Shown: in pieces, positions 54,919-64,000 of the stretch
How the letters are laid out: every line of letters begins with the position of its first letter
Position numbering within the stretch: position 1 is the first letter of the stretch
DNA from: Mesorhabditis belari
Lineage: Eukaryota; Nematoda; Chromadorea; Rhabditida; Rhabditidae
Assembly (NCBI GenBank): GCA_958450365.1
Contig: CAUEEP010000871.1
Coordinates: 310,001 to 374,000 of the forward strand
DNA: 64,000 nt
Reading direction: 5' to 3'
Notes under the pieces: generated by a model
Seen by the model: only the letters and a program-made list of their open reading frames with translations
Told to the model about the DNA's origin: nothing
Databases searched by the model: none
Position numbers and translations under genes: made by a program

Positions 54919-56678
54919 GCAACTCCGACCTATTTGATAGATCCTTGCTGCATTGTCGTCGAGCGAGCTGCAATCACTGAAGCGGCAGATGGAATCAAAG
55001 TAATCGTTTTGATTATCTTTAAACAATTTATGGTATGATGACAGGGTTTCATCAAACACACTTTATGCCAACGATCGCACCCGCTTTCTGATTTGACGGA
55101 CATCAATGTTTACCTGAAGATGGAACAGACACAAGTTGATTTTTGGCTCGATTTTGCTTAATTTGAGATTTTAGACGACTGGAAGCTTTAAAGAACACGG
55201 CGCTCGATGAGCTTTAATGAATCTTACAGAAAGCGAGCGAAAGAAAGGAGTAAAATTTGTGGTGTCTGCTGAATTTTCTTCGTTTTAGGTTTATGCTGCC
55301 TCAGCTGGTAATCACGCACAAGCACTCTGCATGCATGGAAAACAATTGGGTATCCCCGTTACGGTAAGTAAAATGTTTAAATAATTGGTATGCTTTGATT
55401 AGGTGGTAATGCCTCGACATGCACCAATTAAAAAGATTGCTCATCGCAAGAAGTTGGGAGGAAACGTCATTGTTCAGGTAGAAGCGCTTTTTTGTATCTT
55501 TTCACGTGAGTTTTAGGGGAAAAACCTATCTGAAAGTCGGCTAATTGCATTGGGCAAAAGCTTAGATGAAGGTGGAAAGTACATTAATGGGCGAGTGTTT
55601 TTAATTTAGTATACAAGTCAGCAATATTTAGCTATGATCATAAGGATGTTATTGCTGGCGCTGGAACGGTTGGCTTGGAAATAATTGAACAGGTAATAGT
55701 CGTTTGATATTTGAGATTACTTTGTGATTAGTTTCCTGACGTTGATGCTGTAGTTTTGCCGGCAGGTGGTGGAGGACTTGTTGCAGGAGTGGCTACTGCT
55801 ATTAAAGGATTACGTTCCGATGTGAAAATTATCTCCGTTGAAGCTGATCGTTGTCCATCGTTCAAGGTGATGGGAACCCTAAAATGTTTACTTATAAGGG
55901 GATATTTAGAACGCTCTTCAAGTTGGTCATCCAATCGAAACCTCCGTTTTACCAACTCTCGCCGATGGCTTAGCTGTATCTGTAATCGGTGTTAATGCTT
56001 TTGCTACAGCTAAAGGTTAGTTTTGACTTTTATAACAGTTCGTATACCCATATACTATTCTTAGACAAAGTTGATGATGCGATAGTTGTCGATGAAAAAG
56101 CGATCGGTTTGGCCATCTTGCGCCTTGTTGAATTGGAAAAGGTTTGTTTTCTTCAATAAATTTTTAATATAAAGCTTACAGATTGTGATCGAAGGGGCTG
56201 GAGCTTGTGGAGTCGGAGCATTGTTGTTAGGGAAACTCAATCAATTTAAAGGGAAAAAGGTTTGATTTGTGGGTGTTTGTTTGCAAAACTTGTCATTAAG
56301 GTGGTGACTGTGCTTAGTGGAGGCAATAGCGATACAATTGGGACGCGTAATGGAACGAGGTTTTTTTTCTGGTTTGTTGTTTTGTTAAATCTATTTTCTT
56401 TTCAAGGAATGGCTTGGGATAACCGTCTTGTGCACTTCAAGGTTTTTTAAATCGCGACTTTACATTTGTTTCTTATTTTTAGGTGAATGTATCAGATCGT
56501 CCTGGTGGGATCTCTGAACTGACGAATATCATTGCCGAGAATGGCGCTTCAATTAAGGACATTTTTCTGGTAAAACTTTTTTGTAGAAGCTTCAGGTAGT
56601 AGAATGTAGGAACGTTCTTGGACTCGTTCTGATGTGTTTACTGTGCGAGTGAAAATTGTGGCCGAAACGCGGAATTGA
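54919..56678 (+). pseudogene. L-threonine dehydratase / serine racemase-like PLP enzyme with ACT domain, in-frame stop
   Basis: This is a fold-type II PLP enzyme that would deaminate L-threonine or L-serine. Exons: 54919-54999 (RAAITEAADGIK), 55045-55134 (GFIKHTLCQRSHPLSDLTDI, VYLKMEQTQ), 55175-55258 (TTGSFKEHGAR, stop, ALMNLTESERKKGVKF), from 55289 YAASAGNHAQALCMHGKQLG, RHAPIKKIAHRKKLGGNVIV, DHKDVIAGAGTVGLEIIEQ, PAGGGGLVAGVATAIKGLRS, GAGACGVGALLLGKLNQFKG, VTVLSGGNSDTIG, and the ACT domain DRPGGISELTNIIAENGASI with FTVRVKIVAETRN-stop. The PLP lysine (SFK) is present. A TGA at 55208-55210 follows GAR in an exon whose splice sites and flanking frame are intact, and the usual SFKERGA is SFKEHGA. 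I found no start codon exon upstream of 54919. A bypass by alternative splicing or a sequencing error is possible. Confidence 0.8.
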
Positions 56679-56951
56679 TCATGCTCGAGAATTGGATTAT
56701 GCTCTACAGAAACGGTAAAAATAAAACGGGTTTCCCATTGAAGTCTTTCTTTTTACAGATATGCCCAAGATTGTCTTTTCCATCTATTCCCTGAACTCCC
56801 TGAACTCGCATCGTTAAGGTGACAATATAAATATTTATGCTTATTCCCATTGTTTCGAAACACTATTTGACCAATCCAATTTGACCAATTCGAAACACTA
56901 TTTGACCAATTTGACCAATTGTCATTGAAATCGGTCTACTCTTTTCAAGTT

Positions 56952-59189
56952 CTATAAAATGGTTTTGGGGTTTTTATTTCTCGGAATCAAACCTTGTTCT
57001 AATTCAATTTTCCGAAGATCTCGTTTTGTTGTTAAAACTGATGCGAAAAATAGTATTGTTGCTAGACCTATAGAAAATGATTTATAAAGAATTAAAGGAA
57101 TAGCGTTTCACCCAAAACTCCAACAGGAAAATAGAAAGCTTTGACGAGAGAATCGAAATGATCTTGTGGTGTTGACCCTTTTCGTACTCCATCCGATATC
57201 TATTTTGAATTAATTAATTTTGAACATTGATCGTTCACTTACAGCTCCAACAATGTATGGACCAGTGGCATCACCGAGTATTGATGAAACAAGAGTTTGC
57301 CATGAATTTGCTGCGTTTCTTCGACTCGGAGCAATCAATGACTAAAAACGAATTTCTTCCTAGCAGATTTATTTATCGATCAGTTTGGTACTTTGTGGGT
57401 TGGGGGCGCCTTTGATTTTTGATTTTTTCACGTTTCTTTCACTTTTCTAGGGGTAATCGAGGGTGCTGAGCACGAATTTGACAGTTTTAACATAGGTTTT
57501 CAACTGAAAAACCGACATTTCGACACGCTGAAAATTACCCTTCTAGGCGCTATTAAGGTTAGGGGGACATTTTTTTTTCTTCAAAACCACTTTTTCTGGG
57601 GTAATTTTGTGCATAGATTCCGAAAAACACAACGTGAACTTGGGAAAATGTGTTTTAAGTCAAGTTTCGGGGCGACTGATTACGTTTCTGATCAAATTGG
57701 AGCAAAATAAAAAATATTTTTTTTCAGGTTTCGACCATGTGGTCCCTCACATGGGTCAAAATCGGTCAAAATCTTAAAGAATATTTTTCAATTGCTTCTA
57801 CCAATCAATTTAAGTTAGAAAATAACTATTTAGTGGCTAAAAATGGTTTTGGCTCTAGTTTTTACGTTGAAAAGTGTCCCAATAGTCGATGGCTTGAGTA
57901 CACAAATCGTTGCATTTAAAGTGCAGAAAAAGTGTAATTTTCAACATGTCGAAATGGCGGTTTTTCAGTTGAAAACCTAGGCTAAAACTGTCAAACTCGT
58001 ATTCAACGCCCTCGATTACCCCTAGAAAAGTGAAAAAATAAAAAATATAGGTACCCCCACCCACAAAGTCCGTCAGTTTAGTTTCCAATAGAAATCTCGG
58101 ATAAATAGAATATTCTACTAGTTCTTTTTCGTATTTTCTATCGTAATCCATTTTCTATTCTGCACCTGCTTTGTCCGATAAGCAAATCTCATCCTTTTTT
58201 TGTACAACTCACCAACTGTAAATCGATCACTACGGCTAAATTGCAACAAGCGGCGGTAATGCCGATGAAAAAGAGAACCTATAAGTGTTCATTGAGATTG
58301 GTCGTCTCTTTTACGTACATAAGCAATTGTCAAATGTTCCTTTGCCAGTGGAAAACCGACGGCCATTGTCGGAATGCAAATGAGCGCACCGCTAAACTTT
58401 TTTGATTGTGCCTAGTGATTGTGGGTCATTTGATACGCGCCCCTTTGGCCATTGGCAATCTAACTTTGAGCTCCAATATTTTGGTGTTAGGCTGTCCAAT
58501 TTAAATAGTTTTTGTACTAGTCAACAGAGAAAGACTTGGCGCATCTAATAATCTCAAGAATATTTAAATTCGACAGCCCAACACAAAGATATTTGAGCTC
58601 AAAGTTAGATTGCCAATGGCAAAAGGGCAGGGCGCATATCAAATGTCCGATAACCTGCCTAGTAGGGAAACTTTGAATTTTTAGACTTTTCGTATCCAAT
58701 CACTCACATCGTGCAAACCCATGCATCAGCGCTTTGCGTTTTGAACCGTCGAAATGGTCGCTTGCCTATTTGGAGCCACTAAAATAGCAATTATCCTACT
58801 ATTCAATTATTCTATTGCAATGTAAATGATTTTGATTTAGAATTCGAATTCGAATTGCTATTACTCACGTGAGCTATCAATGACCCCATCCCGACACCGA
58901 AAAGTCCCGAAACTAATGTTATCGCTCCGGTAACCAATGTGATACTAAACACCAAATTGTCCATGAAAAAAGGGTTATTCTTTTTCTTTTACTTGTCTTT
59001 TTGATTGTGCGTCAAATCTTCAGTCTTGCTTAGATTCAATTTTGAGGCTTTTCCATGTTCGATTAATGTGGGAGCCGACCTGAAATCATATTAAACTAGT
59101 AAGAGTCTCAATTTTCTTTACCATTCGAGAGAACCCGTCAAGAACATCACACAGGTTAGCCCGAGTTTTAAGTCAAGTTTCGGGACTAC
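56952..59189 (-). pseudogene. Truncated spinster-like paralogue (arm B)
   Basis: Mirror image of 43051-45293 with the same exons, the same in-frame stop after THNQKDK and the same MITE (shortened by 5 bp near 58440) and FB insertions. The two copies are indistinguishable in coding sequence as far as I can read. Confidence 0.85.
57392..58068. mobile_element. FB foldback element (arm B)
   Basis: Mirror copy of 44178-44854. Confidence 0.85.
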
Positions 59190-59276
59190 TGATTGGATGA
59201 TTTCTGAGGTGAAGACGTGGAGTCGGCCATGTGCATTTGGATGTGGAGATGTTTGTGTTGTGCATTTAACGGCTTG
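59190..59276 (+). pseudogene. Secreted-family terminal exon remnant (arm B)
   Basis: It reads DWMISEVKTWSRPC, AFGCGDVCVVHLTA-stop, with GAATAAA immediately after. Mirror of 42960-43050. Confidence 0.8.
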
Positions 59277-60987
59277 ATATCGTTTGAATAAAGGAATACA
59301 TGAAAAAGATTCCAAGTAACGCAAGAAAACAGGAAAAAAGGAATGCGGCCTTAAAAAGGGTTCCTGAATTTTTAAATGACTTTTCATGTAGTTGACATTT
59401 TAAAATTGAACAATAGTTGATTACATTCACATCTTTAAAATAGTTTTCTCAATTTGATTTCATTAATTCCTTCCTTCCTTTAAAACTTTAAAAATGTCTC
59501 CAAATAAACAGCTTCTTCAAAATCACAAAACGAGAAATGAAAATCTTTGTGCTTCTTCTTTTGACTTCATGCCTGGTTATTTCAATAGTTCAAATAAGTC
59601 AAAGCAGTAATTTTTGGTGGTTTTAAGTATCTATTAGGTTTGAAAGAAAGTTCTCGGAAAAAGTTTGACTGGAATTTCTTGTAAACCAATCCACCATAAA
59701 TGAGCAATACGCTCTATACGGGATACGACAAAAGTAAACCGAATAATTCGGACGGCGAAACACAATATTAGGTTGGAAAGAAAGTTCTCGAGAAGTTCAA
59801 CTGAATAAAGCATATATATTTTGTCCTATTATTTACAAGTCGACTCCAAGAAATTACTTGTAAAAAAAGAGTGTAGCTCCGTAAAATTTTAGAGATTTTT
59901 GAAAAATTATTATTTTCCAGCTTAAATTCTGACCACTTTTTGCGGCTTCCTTATGAGGTAAAGCTAGCATAAATGAACAATGATCAATACGCTCTATAAT
60001 CTCTATCTTTAGCCAAAAATTTTAACAGAGAAGCTTTTTCAAAAAATAATTTGGGTGTCACCTTCTTGGCACTGAGTGTTATAGGTGATTTTGAAAAGTG
60101 AAAGCATTTGATCAAATTGGCCTTAATCACAAATTTTCCCTATTTTAAGTACTTCATTTTAGGTTTTGAAATGGAACCCATTGCCTATTCATTAACCCAT
60201 TAAAAACTTGTCTAAAGGCTGGTCACTCAAAAAGTGACCAAATCACTTCAGCTGAAGAAATCTCTTCTTTTTTTACCTAAAGCCAACTCTGGTTTTTTTA
60301 GTCAAAAACTTATTGAAATATAGTCAAGTTCATCAAACAATCTGGGAAGAATTTATGGCTTGGTCTTTGAGAAATCACTGTGCAAACTTTTTCCCAGAAC
60401 TTTCTTTCCAACCCAATACCACTTTGTTTAATGTACTGAAGTAACTATAAAGTAACTATCAAGTATGCGCCAAGCATTGGTGGATTCACTTTTAAGAAAT
60501 TCAGTCAAACTTTTTCCGAGAACTTTCCTTCCAACCTAATAATTTGGAAGGGACCTTCATCACGTTAGAACCGCAAAGCTTTGTGTTAGCCCACTTAGGT
60601 AACTGTTAATTCAAAAGTCTAGCTCAAAATTTAAGTGTTTGATCTTATTTTTGAATAAAGTATTTATTTTTCGGCAAAAATATGGCAACTCAGATACAGT
60701 TTGTCCTAAAAGCGAAAATTTTTCTTCTCGTTTTTCCATTAAATTATTTTGAGCCAAATATTATCAGGAAAAAAAGAAGAAAAATGTATGATTCTATCAA
60801 AAAAATTCTTTTTGAATCGAATCATTGTCACAACATAGACCTTTCAATCAGAAAATAGAAATTTGATGAGAAAATGAAGTCGTCAAATCAAATTCCAAAG
60901 TCAATTTATTTCAACAACTTCTCGTTTTTATACTAAACTTTCTCTTTTTACAATTCACATTTTTAAAAATTTGCTTTTTAAGTGTAA

Positions 60988-61127
60988 ATGAAGAAAGAAT
61001 TCGTTTTCTTGCTTGTGGCTTCACTGGCACAAATTGGGACGGCAAATGAAGGTTCGTTGGTTTCGATCGATTACTTTGTTCTTTTTTTGTTACCCAACTC
61101 GTCTACTGACTGTTTTTTTAGAATGGA
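60988..61127 (+). pseudogene. Secreted-family first exon, copy E
   Basis: MKKEFVFLLVASLAQIGTAN, intron 1 with GTTCGTTGG donor and TTTTTTTAG acceptor, then the first bases of exon 2 (GAATGGA) before the arm ends in mariner sequence. It encodes only the signal peptide region. Confidence 0.85.
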
Positions 61128-61872
61128 GCAAGACAACATCACTTTGCGCCCATGATAATCCGGCTTTGGAGTTGGAATTGGCGCTTGACCTTTGCTCAGC
61201 CATTGTCTTTTTCGAGAAGTATTATCAAAGTGAATCCACTTCTCATCCATCGTCAAGATATTCTCAAAAAAATGGCTTTTTTTTCGACTTATGGAGCAAG
61301 ATATGGCTGATCGAAACGCGTGCTCCCAGATTCTCAACACTCAATTGATGTGGAACCCATTGTCATTACGATTTGTCTTTCCAATTATTTCCAAATGGCG
61401 AACAATTGTTGAATGATCACATTGGAGATGTTTGGCAAGTTCTCGTGTTGTTTGCATTGGATCAGCTTCAATTAATTGTTCCAATTCATTGTTGTCGATG
61501 GCTGTGGCACGATGTCCATGCGATTCGTCTTCAAGGGATTCATTACCATCTCGGAATTGGGCAAACCAGAGCTGGCATGATCTTTCGGTGATAACCTGTT
61601 CTCCAAAGGCGGAACAGAGATCACGATGTGAATCAGCAGCGTTTTTGCCCATTTTGAAGTCATAGAGAAGACACGTGCGCAGAACATACTTTTCATCCAC
61701 CATGATCTAAAGCAAAAATCAATTAAAAAGTGAAAGCTCTGACTTTGAAAAAATGCCAAAATAAAGTAAATATCCAAGAGTACAAATGCACAAAAGAACA
61801 TCAAATAAGCTCTTCAGATTAAAAAAATAAGAACATTTTATATCGACCGAAATTTCTTTTGCACCAACCTAA
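61128..61872 (-). mobile_element. mariner transposon, C-terminally truncated
   Basis: The terminus at 61850-61872 is the inverse of TTAGGTTGGTGCAAAAG, a classic mariner end. The minus strand reads MVDEKYVLRTCLLYDFKMGK, FGEQVITERSCQLWFAQFRD, MQTTRELAKHLQCDHSTIVR and HLEIIGKTNR (the paired HTH region). After a frameshift it continues ILTMDEKWIHFDNTSRKRQW (first catalytic Asp, in MDEKW) and PKPDYHGRKVMLSC. It stops at 61128, at the exact edge of the inverted repeat. The rest of the DDE domain and the other terminus are gone. Confidence 0.9.
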
Positions 61873-61903
61873 TGAATCAAAGTCTTATTCAGAAACTTTT
61901 CAC

Positions 61904-61960
61904 GGTTTTTCTCCGTTATACATCCACAAAAATAACCCCTGATCATTTAATGATCAAAAA
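61904..61960 (-). mobile_element. Merlin terminus
   Basis: TCCGTTATACATCCACAAAA followed by ATAACCCCTGATCA matches the 13335 Merlin end. Only ~55 bp remain. Confidence 0.8.
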
Positions 61961-62189
61961 TCGATTAATTTAATCAAAATCTACTATATATAAAAGAGAA
62001 GTGTCCGTCACACTCTGGATGTCGGCTCTCGGTGAACCGATTTCGACAAACATTTTTTTAATCGATAGGGAATTTAGACTGAATAGGTACATACTTTTTG
62101 GTCAAAACAAGTGTCTCATCAAAAACTCGTTGAAAAATCAGAAAAACCACATAGCCACGTGTTATTTTGCCTCGGCTGTCTATGGGAGG
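61961..62189. other. Gene-free stretch with a TATATA-rich start
   Basis: CTACTATATATAAAAGAGAA followed by GTGTCCGTCACACTCTGGAT resembles sequence seen at some Helitron 5' ends, but no 3' CTRR hairpin or Rep/helicase sequence is here to support that. No gene. Confidence 0.3.
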
Positions 62190-62271
62190 GAGGGCGTGGC
62201 CGAGGTGGCTAGTGCCTCGTCTACAAAACGACTGCCCTAAAGGGGTGTCGGGTTCGATTCCCGTCCGTTCA
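62190..62271 (+). tRNA. tRNA-like sequence (Leu/Ser class), probably pseudogene or SINE head
   Basis: The A-box-like TGGCCGAGGTGGCTAGTGC (62197-62215) and B-box GGTTCGATTCCC (62251-62262) are spaced as in a class II tRNA. A D-stem GGC/GCC, an anticodon-like stem TCGT/ACGA with loop CTACAAA, a variable arm CCCTAAAGGGG and a T-stem CGGG/CCCG are all visible. The acceptor stem (GAGGGCG against TCCGTTC) has at least two mismatches, and the anticodon would be ACA, which does not fit a class II tRNA. A working tRNA is therefore unlikely. Confidence 0.5.
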
Positions 62272-62284
62272 AAATTCCGTTTCT

Positions 62285-62685
62285 CACAATCCTAGGATTA
62301 TGGATAGACTCAACAGTGAACCTCGATCAACTATTGTGCGAAAGAATTGGAGATGAATCACAGAACCGAGGTCGCCTTCAACAACTAGGATTCCTAGTTA
62401 AGAGGAAAAATTGGAGAAACCGATCGAATCGTCGAAGTGGACGAGGCTCTCTTCTCGAGCTAAAGGCGAATGTGGACCGAATCTTGCCGCAAGTGTGGAT
62501 ATTTAGAGGAGTTTACTAAGGAATGTTTTCTGGTTGAGGTGACTGATCCTATTGGAAGCGATGATTGAGCACATCGAGCCGGGAACCCTAATTTACTCCG
62601 TTTGTTGGCGAGGATACGATACGGAACAGATGGAGGAGGCCGGCTATACCCAAGGTCAACCACAAGTACAACCTCCTAAATCTTA
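62285..62685 (+). mobile_element. Merlin transposase fragment
   Basis: VNLDQLLCERIGDESQNRGR, then frame changes through GETDRIVEVDEALFS-like sequence and QVWIFRGVY, then IEHIEPG. It lacks both ends. It runs into R1 sequence (GATATTGACGCCGTTGAAAT) at 62688. Confidence 0.8.
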
Positions 62686-62687
62686 GC

Positions 62688-63070
62688 AGATATTGACGCC
62701 GTTGAAATGCAAACGCCAATCGGACACGGTGAATTTAAATTTAAATTCGTGTACTCAAGCTATCGATTGTTGGGGCACTTATCAAGGTCAAAACGCTTCA
62801 ATTTGAGCAGAAACGTAATCAGTAGGTTAAATTATGCACTTTGGAGCCCCAAAACTGGACTTAAACTCATTTTCCCAAGCTCTCGTTGTGTTTTTCGGAA
62901 TCTACGCATAAAGCTACCCGAGAAAAAGTGGTTTTGAAAACAAAAAAGTGCCCCCCTTCCCAACCTGAATAGCGCCTAGAAGCGTAATTTTCAACGCGTC
63001 GAAACGTTGGTTCTTTTAGTTGAAATGCTAAAAATTTATGTTTATTCGTTTATTATCTTATGCTAAAAAT
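62688..63070. repeat. R1 scrap joined to partial FB element
   Basis: 62688-62735 matches 2284-2332. Then FB interior follows (GGAGCCCCAAAACTGGACTT, TTTTTCGGAATCTACGCATA, GTTTATTCGTTTATTATCTT), ending at ATGCTAAAAAT. No terminal repeats remain. Confidence 0.75.
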
Positions 63071-63248
63071 GGGCAAAATCCACTGTTAAAGTAGTGGATT
63101 TTAACTTATAAAGTAATTAAGGGCAAAATCAACCGGTTCTCCGGTGGATTTCACCCGATAAAGAAATTAAGGCCAGATTCCAACGGTTTTCCCGTGGATT
63201 CTACCTTATTCAAGGATTAAGGGCAAAATTGACTGGCTTTCCCAAATT
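63071..63248. repeat. 50-bp tandem repeat of hairpin units
   Basis: Three full units (63071-63120, 63121-63170, 63171-63220) and a partial fourth are each exactly 50 bp and end in ATTAA. Each contains its own inverted repeat around TGGATT: AAAATCCACT with AGTGGATTTT in unit 1; AAATCAACCGG with CCGGTGGATTT in unit 2; GATTCCAACGG with CCCGTGGATTC in unit 3. The stem sequence varies between units but pairing is largely kept. Confidence 0.9.
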
Positions 63249-64000
63249 CTAGTCCACATCCGTTTATACCTAGGAACGAATATGGAGGTTCCACCTTAGA
63301 ATTCGGCATTTTTAACACAACCAGCCTTTCGTCTTGGTCAGAAATTTGTTTGTTATACTTACCTAAATTACTTATTCACTTTATTCTTTGTCCCCACAAA
63401 TTTCGGACAACTTAAACTCAACAAAGGAGTGGCCAACCCGCTAGGTCCAACCTCTGCACGAAAATTTATTAGGTTAATAGCCGTCGTTCGGATCCGAGCA
63501 ACGTCAAAATTAAATTTTTACAAATTTTAGCAAAGAAAAGAATGACGTGCAGAAGGTAATAATTTATGGGCCCAATAACAACTTCATCTAAAATAAATAT
63601 AACCAAACTTCGACCGTTGAATCAAAATTAAATAGTTAATGCTTCTAGACTGAGCCTAAGGCGCCTGTAGGTAAAGTCGCGGTTTTATTACCCGACATCT
63701 GAAATACCATCACTTTTTCGCTATTTGTGATGGGTTTTCTTAGGTCTTAAGTTTTCTTAGGTCCTAGTGTCCCCCCGGAAGATTTAATTTGTGCTATCTC
63801 TCTTTCAATCATAATTTTCCACAATCCAACCTTCCAAATTTTCAACTCAAAACCCAATTTTCGAAGGTAATGTAAAATTCACCCTTCGACGCTTAGATAT
63901 TAATAAGATTTCGTCTGAAGGCTGCCTTTTTGGAAGCAGTATTTAAATTCCAAAGCCTTATAGTTCACTTTACATATTACTTCTCTTATGAAAACGGGTT
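63249..64000. other. Unassigned end of window
   Basis: I find no gene, transposase or terminal repeat here. A C-rich run (GTGTCCCCCCGGAAG, 63769-63783) and AAATTATTAGGTTAATAG-like sequence (63467) are the only distinctive words. Confidence 0.4.

Larger units (their letters stand above)
55247..61127. repeat. Inverted repeat 2, arm B (5.9 kb)
   Basis: Reverse complement of 41111-46999. At its inner edge the dehydratase gene runs through unbroken into unique 5' exons. At its outer edge the MKKEF exon 2 breaks off after GAATGGA and truncated mariner sequence begins at 61128. Confidence 0.95.

Noticed and set aside
54919..56678. Horizontal transfer of the dehydratase from bacteria
   Set aside because: The gene has many short introns with nematode-like splice sites, and ACT-domain dehydratases are ordinary in nematodes.
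61961..62275. Helitron 5' end (CTACTATATATAAAAGAGAA)
   Set aside because: No 3' hairpin-CTRR end and no Rep or helicase sequence is present, so the resemblance alone is not enough.
1..64000. CRISPR arrays, rRNA genes, prophage or bacterial defence operons
   Set aside because: No regularly spaced direct repeats with unique spacers, no rRNA-like sequence and no operon-like ORF packing exist. The 50-bp array at 63071 has no spacers.

Overview
The window looks like AT-rich nematode DNA, probably from a rhabditid (clade V) worm. Genes have many small exons separated by ~45-60 bp introns that end in TTTTCAG or TTTTAG. Two C-type-lectin-like genes, a spinster-type transporter and an ACT-domain threonine dehydratase have worm-like architecture. 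The mobile-element load (Merlin, mariner, Tc1, hAT, non-LTR LINE, several MITE and foldback families) also fits. No prokaryotic operon, rRNA cluster or CRISPR array is visible. All exon calls come from reading frames, splice signals and remembered family patterns; no database search was possible.

Layout. 1-15.2 kb is an inverted duplication (arms 1-2726 and 12288-15220, cut by the window edge). Each arm carries a copy of an unrecognised secreted-protein gene with a Merlin transposon in an intron. The 9.6-kb spacer is almost entirely repeats and transposons. 15.2-24.6 kb holds more fragments of that secreted-protein family, a degenerate lectin gene and a nest of Tc1, mariner and foldback elements. 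24.7-32.3 kb is best read as one long minus-strand gene for a secreted helical protein, its introns packed with MITEs. 33-41 kb has a small lectin gene, a GATC-rich minisatellite, hAT and mariner remnants and a further secreted-family copy.

41.1-61.1 kb is a second inverted repeat with 5.9-kb arms that differ almost only by a 5-bp indel and homopolymer lengths. The arms carry a truncated spinster paralogue and the 3' part of the threonine dehydratase gene. The 8.2-kb spacer holds a LINE, a full-length spinster-like gene and the 5' exons of the dehydratase. The dehydratase copy that has those 5' exons carries an in-frame TGA just after its PLP-lysine motif. The last 3 kb contain a truncated mariner, Merlin pieces, a tRNA-like sequence and a tandem array of 50-bp hairpin units.

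The genes do not form a pathway. The shared story is structural: a small gene family and its neighbours were repeatedly copied, inverted and broken, with breakpoints at transposon junctions. The most notable points are the opposite-arm boundary evidence in the second inverted repeat (suggesting spacer inversion), a Merlin element carrying spinster exons, and the 50-bp hairpin array.
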